Origin: CAJUOR01 sp964596105
Lineage (GTDB): Bacteria > Bacillota_I > Bacilli_A > Erysipelotrichales > Coprobacillaceae
Length of the DNA: 10,406 nt
Direction of reading: 5' to 3'
Assembly (NCBI GenBank): GCA_964596105.1
Contig: CAZQRT010000049.1
Span: 1-10,406 of the forward strand
The notes below the pieces were generated by a model. That model was not told where the DNA came from, did not search any database, and saw only the letters and a program-made list of their open reading frames with translations. A program made the position numbers and the translations under genes. This document shows positions 1-6,445 of the stretch, piece by piece (the first letter of the stretch is position 1; the number at the start of each line of letters is the position of its first letter).

Positions 1-282
1 TGATAATATCCAGGCCACTTTTCTTAAGCTGTTCCGTGATCTGCTTCGGGGCCTCCCCGCTCCAGCCGTAGCTGCCAAAAGCCGCGGCCTTTTTGTTTTT
101 GAACCGCAGACCCTGGATCATTTCCAATAGTCCCGCGATGGCGTACGTATAGCCGTAGTTGACCGTCGGCGAGCCGATTAACACCGCCTTGGAGTGGAAG
201 ATCTCGGTCAGGATATCATTTTTATCTTCCTTCGCGGCGTTCATTAATTTGACTGTGACCTCTTGATCCGTATTATGGATCC
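1..282 (-). pseudogene. Out-of-frame continuation of the flavodiiron protein (flavodoxin domain), runs off the left edge
   Basis: On the minus strand from about 282 down to 1 there is an uninterrupted frame reading IHNTDQEVTVKLMNAAK, then IFHSKAVLIGSPTVNYG, AIAGLLEMIQGLRFKNKKAA and AFGSYGWSGEAPKQITEQL. These are typical flavodiiron flavodoxin-domain sequences, including the SPTxNxG and GSYGWSGE FMN-contact segments. Restoring one base within GGATCC at 277-282 (GG-n-ATC) joins it smoothly to the upstream ORF as AAG-IHNTDQEV. A single-base deletion is therefore the simplest reading. The upstream frame ends in TAATG, so its stop overlaps an in-frame ATG (242-244) of this fragment. A restart there would lack the first FMN phosphate loop, so a functional split pair is doubtful. 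A sequencing or assembly error cannot be excluded. The 3' end is outside the window. Confidence 0.8.
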
Positions 283-1098
283 GGCGGCGATGGCCTCCGC
301 CATTTTGCGGGTGGAGTTCCACATCGTGTCATAAACGACGGTGATCTGGTTTTCCTGATAGCCGTCCGCCCAGATCAGATACTGCCTGACGATCTGCTTG
401 GGATCATCCCGCCAGATGACGCCGTGGCTCGGCGCGATCATATTCAGCGGCAGGTTCATGGCGAGGATCTCTTTGATCTTTCTTGTCACGTTGGCGCTGT
501 AGGTGTTCAAAATATTGGCGTAGTACTTCTCGGCCTCGCGGTATAAATCCGCCTGGTTGACGGTATCGTTAAACAGCGACTGGGAAGCGAAATGCTGACC
601 GAAGCCGTCATTGGAAAAGAGAATGTTGTCCTGGGAAAGATAGGTGAACATGGTGTCCGGCCAGTGCAGCATCGGGGCCTCGACAAAGGTCAGGGTCGTC
701 TCTCCTAAAGATAATGTGTCGCCGGTTTTGACATTGACGAAGTTCCAGTTTTGATGATAGTGGCCGCGGATGATCTCCTCGCCTTTTTTGGTGCAGTAAA
801 TCGGCGTATCCGGGATCTCTCTCATCAGCATCGGCAGGGCCCCGCTGTGGTCGGTCTCGTTGTGGTTCATGATGATGTAGTCGATGTCCTTAAGATCGAT
901 TTCCGCTTTGAGCCGGGTCACAAATTCCTGGTCATAAGGGCCCCAGACGGTATCGATCAGGGCGGTTTTCTCATCGCGGACCAGATAAGAGTTGTAGCTG
1001 GAACCGCGCGCCGTGGACAGCTCGTCGCCGTGGAAGTGTTTCAGCTCCCAGTCGATTTTGCCGACCCAGGTGACGTGTTCCGATATTTTTTTAGCCAT
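244..1098 (-). CDS. Flavodiiron protein, N-terminal di-iron (metallo-beta-lactamase-like) part; frame broken after residue ~274
   Basis: Flavodiiron proteins are cytoplasmic enzymes that reduce O2 to water or NO to N2O, using a di-iron site in a beta-lactamase-like domain and FMN in a C-terminal flavodoxin domain. The ligand set is visible: H79-x-E81-x-D83-H84 in NHNETDHSG, H146 in LHWPD, D165 in SNDGFGQH and H226 in PSHGVIW. The start of the flavodoxin domain, YDTMWNSTRKMAEAIA, with the FMN phosphate loop, is at about 258-273. The frame then drifts into an unrelated tail and stops at 284 residues, whereas the family is usually about 400. Flavodoxin sequence continues in another frame (see next entry). 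The start is well supported by an AAGGAGG site about 8 bases upstream. The gene has its own short upstream region after the metQ terminator. Identity as a flavodiiron protein is very likely; whether NO or O2 is preferred cannot be told. Confidence 0.9.
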   Translation of the reverse strand: MAKKISEHVTWVGKIDWELKHFHGDELSTARGSSYNSYLVRDEKTALIDTVWGPYDQEFVTRLKAEIDLKDIDYIIMNHNETDHSGALPMLMREIPDTPIYCTKKGEEIIRGHYHQNWNFVNVKTGDTLSLGETTLTFVEAPMLHWPDTMFTYLSQDNILFSNDGFGQHFASQSLFNDTVNQADLYREAEKYYANILNTYSANVTRKIKEILAMNLPLNMIAPSHGVIWRDDPKQIVRQYLIWADGYQENQITVVYDTMWNSTRKMAEAIAAGSIIRIKRSQSN

Positions 1099-1121
1099 TT
1101 TAATTTCCTCCTTGTTTCAGC

Positions 1122-1127
1122 AGTATA
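1122..1127 (-). promoter_or_regulatory. Putative -10 element of the flavodiiron gene
   Basis: The minus strand reads TATACT about 24 bases upstream of the start codon and just upstream of the AAGGAGG site. No convincing -35 hexamer lies 16-18 bases further upstream, so this is a tentative call. It fits because the preceding metQ gene ends in a terminator, so the flavodiiron gene needs its own start signal. Confidence 0.4.
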
Positions 1128-1150
1128 CTATATTTGAAATGTAAAAGAAA

Positions 1151-1178
1151 TAAAAAAAGCGCATCAAGTGATGCGCTT
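1151..1178 (-). terminator. Rho-independent terminator of metNIQ
   Basis: A perfect 10-bp inverted repeat, AAGCGCATCA / TGATGCGCTT, spans 1157-1178 with a 2-base centre, so the top pairs must open to form the loop. On the minus strand it is followed by a run of seven T. It begins inside the metQ stop codon, as compact bacterial terminators often do. Confidence 0.9.
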
Positions 1179-2007
1179 ACTGGGCGACGATGACCGAGCC
1201 CTGATATTTCTCCTCGATGAACTTGGTGATTTCGTCGGATTTCAAAACCTCCACGAGGGCTTTGATCTTCTCATCATTTTCATGGCCTTCCTGGCAAGCC
1301 ACGATGTTCACGTAAGGGTTGTCCTCGGTGCTTTCCAGCAGGACTGCGTCCTCTACCGGGTTTAAGCCGCCCTGGATCGCGTAGTTGCCGTTAATGGCCA
1401 CCAGATCGCCTTCGTTTTGCTCATAGGCCGTCGTCAGCATTTCCGGTTTGACTTCCGTGAAGGTTAAGTTTTTCGGATTGCTGTCGATATCGCTGATGGT
1501 GGCGTCGATGACATCCACGCCCTCTTTGATGGTGACTAAACCGTTCTGGGCCAGGATGTTCAGGATGCGGCCGTTGTCGGAAACCGAGTCGGAAATGACG
1601 ATCTTGGCGCCGTCCGGGAGATCATTGATATCGGTGATCGTCTTGGAGTAGAATCCGAACGGTTCGAGATGGATATTGCCGGCATTGGCGATCTTATAAT
1701 CGTTTTCCTCTTTTTCGTTGTTGAAGAAGACGATGTGCTGGAAGTAGTTGGCGTCCACTTCGCCGTCGGAGACGACGCGGTTCTGGATGTAGTAGTCGTC
1801 CGAGGTCTGGATTTCCAGTTTCACGTTGTACTTCTCTAACAGGATCGGGGCGGCCTCATTTAAGATTTCCGCGTGAGGATTGGCTGTGCAGATAATGGAC
1901 AGCGTTTCCGGTTCGGTTGTTTCTTCATCAGTACTGCTGTTGCCGCCGCAGGCCGCCAGGCCCAAAGCCAGCAATAAGCATAAGGTCAGTTTTGTGATTT
2001 TTTTCAT
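1177..2007 (-). CDS. metQ: Methionine ABC transporter substrate-binding lipoprotein MetQ
   Basis: This is the membrane-anchored receptor that captures methionine outside the cell and delivers it to MetNI. The N-terminus is a classic lipoprotein signal: MKKITKLTL, a hydrophobic run, then lipobox LAAC with the lipidated Cys at residue 20 and a GGNSS linker. The mature part shows NlpA/MetQ family segments: NPHAEILNEAAPIL (about 43-56), YFQHIVFF (about 88-95), the LEPFGFYS strand and the ISDSVSDNGR loop. At 276 residues its length is normal for the family. It is last in metN-metI-metQ, 11 bases after metI; the AGGAG ribosome site overlaps the metI TAG stop, suggesting coupled translation. A terminator starts within its stop codon. 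Homologues can bind related amino acids, but the T-box leader with a candidate AUG specifier supports methionine. Confidence 0.95.
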   Translation of the reverse strand: MKKITKLTLCLLLALGLAACGGNSSTDEETTEPETLSIICTANPHAEILNEAAPILLEKYNVKLEIQTSDDYYIQNRVVSDGEVDANYFQHIVFFNNEKEENDYKIANAGNIHLEPFGFYSKTITDINDLPDGAKIVISDSVSDNGRILNILAQNGLVTIKEGVDVIDATISDIDSNPKNLTFTEVKPEMLTTAYEQNEGDLVAINGNYAIQGGLNPVEDAVLLESTEDNPYVNIVACQEGHENDEKIKALVEVLKSDEITKFIEEKYQGSVIVAQ

Positions 2008-2018
2008 GTTCTTTTCTC

Positions 2019-2675
2019 CTATCTTTTATCAATTTTTTTAGTAACAAAATCGCCGATACCCTGAATGACAAAGACGATGGCGACAATGATGGCCGTGGAG
2101 ACATACATTGTCGTTTTGGAACGGCGCGCGAAGCCGTAGGTGTAGGCGACGTAGCCCAGTCCGCCGGCCCCGATACAGCCGGCCATGGCGGTATAACCGA
2201 TGAGCGAGATGCCCGTCACGGCTATCGCGGATACCAGCGCCGGTCTGGCTTCCGGTAACAGGACCTTGAAAATGATATCCGCGTTGCTGGCGCCCATCGC
2301 CCGGGAAGCCTCGATCGTGCCTTTGTCCACTTCGGTTAAGGCGATCATCACCATGCGCGCGTAGAATGGCGCGCTGGAAAAGATCAGCGAGGGCAGCGCG
2401 GCTTTCGCGCCGAGGATACCGCCCATCAGCCATTTGGTGAAATCCAATAGCCAGATCAGAAGGATGATGTAGGGCACGGCGCGCAAGACGTTGACCACCA
2501 GATCTAGGGCTTTATGAATCAGCTTGTTCTGGTAGAGTCCGCCTTCCTGGGTCACATAGAGGATGATGCCGATGACAAAGCCGATCAGCACGGCGAAAAG
2601 CAAAGAAACTGAGGTCATGAACAGGGTATCTTTGCAGGCGTCGAGAAGCAGTTCCCAGTCAAGGTCTTTAAACAT
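2019..2675 (-). CDS. metI: Methionine ABC transporter permease MetI
   Basis: This is the integral membrane subunit of the MetNIQ importer; two copies form the channel. The 218 residues match the family's usual length. Hydrophobic segments can be seen at about 18-42, 60-82, 95-112, 147-180 and 192-210. The cytoplasmic EAA coupling loop that contacts MetN is clear at about 122-143 (EASRAMGASNADIIFKVLLPEA). Start: the ATG overlaps the end of metN by 8 bases (ATGTTTAA holds the metN stop), an arrangement typical of translational coupling, and the ribosome site lies inside metN. Regulation is through the upstream T-box leader. Nothing looks damaged. Confidence 0.95.
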   Translation of the reverse strand: MFKDLDWELLLDACKDTLFMTSVSLLFAVLIGFVIGIILYVTQEGGLYQNKLIHKALDLVVNVLRAVPYIILLIWLLDFTKWLMGGILGAKAALPSLIFSSAPFYARMVMIALTEVDKGTIEASRAMGASNADIIFKVLLPEARPALVSAIAVTGISLIGYTAMAGCIGAGGLGYVAYTYGFARRSKTTMYVSTAIIVAIVFVIQGIGDFVTKKIDKR

Positions 2676-3696
2676 CGCGAAGCACCTCCACTTTCACCCC
2701 GCGCTGCTCAAAATCAGCGATCAGCTGCGGGTAGTCTTCGGGTTTTCCGCCGGTGACATTGGCGACCAGGAAGCCAAACGATCCGACCGCGGAATTGGAA
2801 AGGCTGGCCTGAATGATGCTGATGCTTAACGGCGATTTTTTCATGAGATCGGAAATAATCGGGTCTTTGGAAATCTTCACGGAGAAGGTTAACCGCACCA
2901 GCATGCCTTGCGGGCACAGCTGATTCAGTTCGGCCAGCAGTTCCTCGTCGCTCTTGCGGCTGGCGGTATCGTGGACAAACTGTCTGGTGATCTCGTGTTT
3001 GGGCTGTTCGAAGATGTCCTGAACCGTGCCCACCTCGACGATTTCCCCGTTGCTCATGACGGCGATGCGGTGGCAGATTTTCTGGACGACTTCCATCTGG
3101 TGGGTAATCAGCACGATGGTCAGGCCGAGAGTCTGATTGATCGTGGCCAGCAGCTGCAAGATGGATTCGGTGGTTGACGGATCCAGGGCGCTGGTGGCCT
3201 CATCGCAAAGCAGGATATCGGGTTCGTTGGCGAGGGCGCGGGCGATGCCGACTCGTTGTTTCTGGCCGCCGGAGAGTTCGCTGGGATAACTGCTCTCGCG
3301 GCCTTCCAGGCCGACCAGATGCAAGAGCTCTTTAACGCGCGCTTCTCTTTTCGCTTTGGGAACTTTGGCGATTTCCAGGGGCAGGGCGATATTGCCGGCG
3401 ACGGTGCGCGACCACAACAGGTTGAAGTGCTGGAAGATCATGCCGATTTTCATGCGCCGCTGTCGTAAGGCTTTGCCTTTGAGGGCGGAAATATTGACAT
3501 CGTCAATATAGACGCAGCCCTGATCGGGTGATTCCAGGGCGTTGATGATGCGCACCAGGGTGCTTTTACCGGCGCCGGAGTAGCCGATGACCCCGAAAAT
3601 CTCGTGATCGTAAATGGTGAGGTTGCAGTCTTTGACGGCCTGAATGGTGCTGGTCTTGGTGTGAAATGTTTTATAAACATGTTCCACGCGAATCAT
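2668..3696 (-). CDS. metN: Methionine ABC transporter ATP-binding protein MetN
   Basis: This is the ATPase subunit powering methionine import. Motifs in order: Walker A GYSGAGKST at 38-46, Q-loop Q89 (IFQHFNLL), ABC signature LSGGQ at 141-145, Walker B ILLCDEA at 161-167 with D165 and E166, D-loop SALD, and switch histidine H199. The C-terminal part, about 265-340, fits the NIL domain found in MetN, which binds methionine and inhibits transport when internal methionine is plentiful. So the system appears controlled both by leader RNA and allosterically. The 342-residue length is standard. The start ATG follows an AAGGCGAG ribosome site at suitable spacing, directly after the T-box terminator. 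It is the first gene of metNIQ. Confidence 0.95.
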   Translation of the reverse strand: MIRVEHVYKTFHTKTSTIQAVKDCNLTIYDHEIFGVIGYSGAGKSTLVRIINALESPDQGCVYIDDVNISALKGKALRQRRMKIGMIFQHFNLLWSRTVAGNIALPLEIAKVPKAKREARVKELLHLVGLEGRESSYPSELSGGQKQRVGIARALANEPDILLCDEATSALDPSTTESILQLLATINQTLGLTIVLITHQMEVVQKICHRIAVMSNGEIVEVGTVQDIFEQPKHEITRQFVHDTASRKSDEELLAELNQLCPQGMLVRLTFSVKISKDPIISDLMKKSPLSISIIQASLSNSAVGSFGFLVANVTGGKPEDYPQLIADFEQRGVKVEVLRDV

Positions 3697-3716
3697 ATGT
3701 GCTCGCCTTCTTTCGA

Positions 3717-3990
3717 TAAAAAAACCCGCCCTTGTATAAGGGCGAGTTTATCGCGTTACCACCTTACTTCGCTGCTTTCTCACAAAAGCAGCCTCATCAG
3801 GTACGCCATCAGCATGGTTCATACCTTAGCGCGGTAACGGGCGCGACCGTCATCGTCTAAAGGACAGGCCATTCGACGACACAACTCCCGGGCCATTTTC
3901 ACGAGTTCCGTCTTTCTCCGCTTCCACCATTGCCGGATTCTCTGGTAAAGTTTCCCTCGCTGTTTCCCTTTCACAGTCTTTGTACAGTTT
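3717..3990 (-). ncRNA. T-box riboswitch leader of metNIQ, candidate specifier AUG (tRNA-Met)
   Basis: Read on the minus strand, the leader shows the T-box elements in order. A Stem I base can be drawn with AGACT near 3981 against AGTT near 3882. Stem I contains an AGAGA motif and GGTGG-type distal sequence. The 3' specifier side reads GAA-A-ATG-G, giving a candidate AUG specifier at 3894-3896. Hairpins follow at 3799-3826 (AGGTA/TACCT) and 3771-3792 (GCTGCTTT/AAAGCAGC). The T-box sequence AAGGTGGTAACGCG is at 3752-3765. It carries TGGT, which would pair with an ACCA tRNA end and so a discriminator A, as expected of tRNA-Met. A terminator hairpin closes the leader. Uncharged tRNA-Met should stabilise the antiterminator and allow metNIQ expression. 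The TGGTAACGCG core differs slightly from the usual TGGNACCGCG. Confidence 0.92.
3718..3746 (-). terminator. Regulated terminator of the T-box leader
   Basis: On the minus strand CTCGCCCTT (3738-3746) pairs with AAGGGCGGG (3725-3733) across a 4-base loop, with one G-U pair, followed by seven T. It lies 13 bases after the T-box core, 21 bases before the metN start codon, and is mutually exclusive with the antiterminator. Confidence 0.92.
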
Positions 3991-3992
3991 TC

Positions 3993-4021
3993 AGTTTAAT
4001 GATCGCGATGACTTTTGTCAA
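3993..4021 (-). promoter_or_regulatory. Promoter of the metNIQ T-box transcript
   Basis: The minus strand has a consensus -35 TTGACA (4016-4021), a 17-base spacer and -10 TAAACT (3993-3998). This places the transcript start near 3986, just ahead of the Stem I base. The -35 begins 8 bases after the stop codon of the upstream oxidoreductase gene. Confidence 0.8.
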
Positions 4022-4029
4022 TGCTTTTT

Positions 4030-5013
4030 TTATTTATCGGCCGGGAAAATCACCCCGGCCTGCTGACGGGCGGTGGTGATGATGTCCATGGCGGTGAGGC
4101 TGTAGGCCATCATTTTCTGGCACAGGGCGGTGTCGTGGCGCTCGATCATCGTTTGGAAGGCTTCAAATTCATAGATCATGCGGTGCTTTTCCGCATCGAA
4201 CTGGATGGTCTGGCTGCTGCCGCGGTTGTCAGCCAGCTCGTAGGCGCGGGCCATGCTGGCGGGGCCGGTAAAGCGGATATAGCCTTCGTCGCCTTGCAGG
4301 GTAGAGGTAATCGGGGCTTTGCAGTCTTTCGCGCCGATCGCGACGGCTTTAAAGGTGCCGTAGTCGAGGGTCAGGATGCCGCTGGTGTCGATGCCTCTTT
4401 CGACATTGGCGAGATAGTTTACCTGACGGGGTTTGCCGAAGAGATGGACGAGGGTGTGAATGTTGTAGACATTGAGGTCCATCAAAGCGCCGCCGGATTT
4501 GGCGGGATCGAAGGCCGGCAGGATGTCGCCTTTTTTGAAGGCGTCATAGCGGCTGGAATACTGCGAGTAGTTGATGCTGACGATTTTCAGTTTTCCCAGT
4601 CTGGTGAGGTTTTCTTTCATCGAGGCGGTTAATGGCATGTAGTGAATGTTCATGGCCTCGACGAGGATTTTATCTTTGCTTTTGGCCAGTTCGTTTAATT
4701 CTTCCAGTTCTTTGAGATTGCTCGTGGCGGGTTTTTCGACGATGACGTTCTTGCCGGCCTGCAGGGCTTTTTTCGCGAAGCTGTAGTGCAAGAAGTTGGG
4801 CAGGGCGACATAGACGGTGTCGATGTCGGCGCTGGCGAGCATTTCGTCATAGTCGAGATAGTAGTTGTCGAGATGGTGTTCGGCGATCATTTCCATGGCT
4901 TCCGGAATGGTGTTTTCGGTCGCGAGAATGTCAACTTTTTCGAGATTTAAAGCGTCGATGGCGGTCATGAAGTCTTTGACGATCATGCCGGTTCCTAAAA
5001 TGGCGAGTTTCAT
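4030..5013 (-). CDS. Gfo/Idh/MocA family NAD(P)-dependent oxidoreductase
   Basis: A 327-residue cytoplasmic dehydrogenase of the glucose-fructose oxidoreductase/inositol dehydrogenase type. The N-terminal Rossmann fold opens with LAILGTGMIVKDF (3-15). VALPNFLHYSFAKKAL at about 69-84 is the nucleotide-binding segment. The family's EKP motif is at 93-95 (VIVEKPATSN) with the expected lysine. The C-terminal sheet domain carries GGALMDLNVYNIH (about 174-186), which supplies catalytic-type D179 and H186. The start at 5013 is chosen over a possible one 19 codons earlier because it has an AGGAGG site 9 bases upstream and begins directly at the Rossmann strand. The substrate is unknown; sugars, inositols and dihydrodiols are all possible. 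No terminator is visible after it, so some transcripts may enter the met leader. It is divergent from the phosphatase gene. Confidence 0.9.
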   Translation of the reverse strand: MKLAILGTGMIVKDFMTAIDALNLEKVDILATENTIPEAMEMIAEHHLDNYYLDYDEMLASADIDTVYVALPNFLHYSFAKKALQAGKNVIVEKPATSNLKELEELNELAKSKDKILVEAMNIHYMPLTASMKENLTRLGKLKIVSINYSQYSSRYDAFKKGDILPAFDPAKSGGALMDLNVYNIHTLVHLFGKPRQVNYLANVERGIDTSGILTLDYGTFKAVAIGAKDCKAPITSTLQGDEGYIRFTGPASMARAYELADNRGSSQTIQFDAEKHRMIYEFEAFQTMIERHDTALCQKMMAYSLTAMDIITTARQQAGVIFPADK

Positions 5014-5036
5014 TTTTTGTACAACCTCCTGTGGTT

Positions 5037-5065
5037 TATTTAAGCACATTTTTAAGGAAAAGCAA
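5037..5065 (-). promoter_or_regulatory. Possible promoter of the oxidoreductase gene
   Basis: The minus strand has TTGCTT (5060-5065), a 17-base spacer and TAAATA (5037-5042); shifting by one gives TTAAAT with a 16-base spacer. The match is only moderate, but the position about 25 bases before the start codon is right. Confidence 0.4.
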
Positions 5066-5075
5066 GGCAAATCTA

Positions 5076-5084
5076 TGGTATACT
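5076..5084 (+). promoter_or_regulatory. Extended -10 element upstream of the histidine phosphatase
   Basis: TGGTATACT is a TGn-extended -10 followed within about 10 bases by the candidate start codons. No good -35 is seen, which extended -10 promoters can tolerate. The initiation point would fall around 5090-5092, so the mRNA leader would be very short or absent. Confidence 0.5.
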
Positions 5085-5094
5085 GCAGGCGGTG

Positions 5095-5661
5095 ATGAAA
5101 GTGAAAAATTTATATTTGATGCGTCACGGCGAGACGCTGTTTAATGAGCGGCGCCGCATTCAGGGCTGGTGCGATTCGCCTTTAACACCGCTTGGGATCA
5201 GGCAGGCGCAGGGGGCGAGGAAAGCGCTGGAAAACATTGTTTTTGATCATTATTACTGTTCCACGGCGGAGCGCTGTTCCGATACTTTAGAGCTGATTAC
5301 ATCAGAACCTTATGTAAGGCTGAAGGGCCTCAAGGAGCGGTATTTCGGGACGTTTGAGGGGGAGAGCGAGGATTTGAATCCGCCTTTTGAGTATTATGAT
5401 ACCTTGTTTCCGCTTTTTGGCGGGGAGACCGGGGAAGAGGTGGCCAGGCGCATGGTGAAAACGCTGACTGAGATCATGGAGAAGAAGGATCACGAGACGG
5501 TTCTGGCGGTCAGTCACGCCGGGGCTTCGCTGGCTTTTCTGGGGACGGTCGGCAATCCGCAAAAACTGTTGAATGGCGAAAAATTTACGAACTGTTCGAT
5601 ATTGCATTTTATATATGAGGGAGGAGTTTTTCAATTTGCGGAGGTGCTGCAGCCGCGGTGA
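5095..5661 (+). CDS. Histidine phosphatase family protein (phosphoglycerate mutase-like)
   Basis: This is a branch-1 histidine phosphatase, a cytoplasmic phosphohydrolase or mutase acting through a phosphohistidine. The LMRHGET motif is near the N-terminus (catalytic His about 10). AERCSDT supplies the second arginine (about 60), KERYFGTFEG the acidic residue, and VSHAGASLAF the second histidine (about 141). RIQGWCDSPLTPLG is the usual loop after the catalytic motif. The 188 residues fit small broad-specificity phosphatases such as the GpmB/CobC-like group, so a role in glycolysis should not be assumed. Start is uncertain: GTG 5092, ATG 5095 and GTG 5101 are all in frame. GGCGGTGAT at 5088-5096 resembles a ribosome site and would best serve GTG 5101. 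The gene is divergent from the oxidoreductase. No terminator was found after it. Confidence 0.9.
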   Translation: MKVKNLYLMRHGETLFNERRRIQGWCDSPLTPLGIRQAQGARKALENIVFDHYYCSTAERCSDTLELITSEPYVRLKGLKERYFGTFEGESEDLNPPFEYYDTLFPLFGGETGEEVARRMVKTLTEIMEKKDHETVLAVSHAGASLAFLGTVGNPQKLLNGEKFTNCSILHFIYEGGVFQFAEVLQPR

Positions 5662-5705
5662 TTTTGGACAATTTATGGGTTCTGTTCATTTTTGATTTTG
5701 CCTTC

Positions 5706-5733
5706 TTGAAATTCAATAACGCTAGTTTATAAT
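5706..5733 (+). promoter_or_regulatory. Promoter of the TetR-type regulator
   Basis: TTGAAA (5706-5711), a 16-base spacer and a perfect TATAAT (5728-5733). The resulting mRNA leader before the regulator start is about 115 bases, long enough to hold a small ORF or a regulatory site. Confidence 0.8.
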
Positions 5734-5748
5734 GGGCTTTGAAGGCAG

Positions 5749-5898
5749 GTGTGTGTGCCATGGGGATTTCTTTTTGCGGTCCTGCTGATCGCGATGTTTA
5801 AACAAATGGTTTTTATTCATCGAGTATTCAAAAAATATGTAAAGAGGGAATACTATGGCACCGTATACCAAAATGAACATGAAGGACCTCCTCAGTGA
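5749..5898 (+). CDS. Speculative 49-residue membrane-type small ORF in the leader of the regulator gene
   Basis: A GTG-initiated frame (5749, or GTG 5755) begins just after the predicted transcript start. It encodes a hydrophobic stretch WGFLFAVLLIAMF followed by a basic tail with HRVFKKYVKR. It ends inside the regulator gene, overlapping its start in a different frame. GAAGG (5741-5745) could act as a ribosome site for GTG 5755 but sits at the very 5' end of the transcript. The pattern of one membrane segment plus positive tail suits a small membrane or leader peptide, but such frames also arise by chance. No family is recognised. Confidence 0.2.
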   Translation: MCVPWGFLFAVLLIAMFKQMVFIHRVFKKYVKREYYGTVYQNEHEGPPQ

Positions 5899-6385
5899 AA
5901 GTCTCTATCTTTTGATGTCAGAGTATCCGTTTGATAAAATCACGATTAAGAATCTCTGCGATAAAACTGGTGTGATTCGGGGTACTTTTTATCATCATTT
6001 CGCGGATAAATATGAGGCCTTGGAGTATTTAACGCGGCGGCTTTTAAGCAAGGATGTCCTGGGTGATGATATGCTTAAAAATTTAATCCAGGTTTTTTAT
6101 GAGCACCGGTCTTTTTTCACGCATGCTTTTCAGGTTCAGGGTCAGAACAGTTTTGAGGATATGCTTCGGGATATTTTAAGCGCGCTTTATGTGGATCGTT
6201 TCAGCGATCATGAGGAAGGGGAGCTTTTGATTACGAAGGAGTATCTGGCGGCGATTCTGGCCAATACGATCCTCTATATTTTGCGTGACTGGATCGGCGG
6301 CGGGTGTGCGCGGTCCTGTGATGAGATCGACGCGGTGGCGCGGTTTATTCTGGGGCAGCGCATGACGGATTTAATTTTAGATTGA
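5855..6385 (+). CDS. TetR/AcrR family transcriptional regulator
   Basis: A 176-residue one-domain-plus-ligand-pocket repressor. The N-terminal helix-turn-helix is clear: FDKITIKNLCDKTGVIRGTF (26-45) followed by YHHFADKYEAL, the hallmark TetR recognition helix and the following YxxFxxKxxL segment. The rest is helical, with a C-terminal part like that of DhaS-type or TetR_C_8-type regulators, ending in ILRDWIGGG, a segment frequent in that subgroup. It should bind DNA as a dimer and be released by an unidentified small ligand. The start has an AAGAGGGA site 6 bases upstream. It is a single-gene unit with its own TATAAT promoter and a strong terminator, so its target is not obvious from an operon. 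The flanking phosphatase and radical-SAM-like genes are possible targets; no operator palindrome was convincing. Confidence 0.9.
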   Translation: MAPYTKMNMKDLLSESLYLLMSEYPFDKITIKNLCDKTGVIRGTFYHHFADKYEALEYLTRRLLSKDVLGDDMLKNLIQVFYEHRSFFTHAFQVQGQNSFEDMLRDILSALYVDRFSDHEEGELLITKEYLAAILANTILYILRDWIGGGCARSCDEIDAVARFILGQRMTDLILD

Positions 6386-6391
6386 GTTGTG

Positions 6392-6419
6392 AGATATAAG
6401 CTTCGGCTTATATCTTTTT
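6392..6419 (+). terminator. Rho-independent terminator of the TetR gene
   Basis: A perfect 10-bp stem AGATATAAGC / GCTTATATCT (6392-6401 and 6406-6415) closes a stable TTCG tetraloop and runs directly into five T. It lies 6 bases after the stop codon. Confidence 0.95.
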
Positions 6420-6445
6420 GTTAAACAGATTTTTGAAAATGTCTA

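Noticed and set aside
751..1365. Two plus-strand frames (751-1137 and 1168-1365) opposite the flavodiiron and metQ genes
   Set aside because: Both are shadows of strong minus-strand genes and lack start signals; the second begins in the terminator hairpin.
2038..2433. A 131-codon minus-strand frame inside metI
   Set aside because: It overlaps the well-supported metI in another frame; its Arg/Gly/His-rich product has no recognisable pattern.
3771..3792. An 8-bp inverted repeat with a T-poor flank, first taken as a separate terminator or operator
   Set aside because: Its position just before the T-box sequence makes it the stem III hairpin of the leader.
4015..4632. A 205-codon plus-strand frame opposite the oxidoreductase gene
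   Set aside because: It is antisense to a gene with clear Rossmann and EKP motifs, has no ribosome site, and its composition (Gly/Ala/Val/Asp-rich) is what a mirrored coding frame gives.
5662..5705. Terminator for the histidine phosphatase gene
   Set aside because: T-rich but without a stable stem; no call made.
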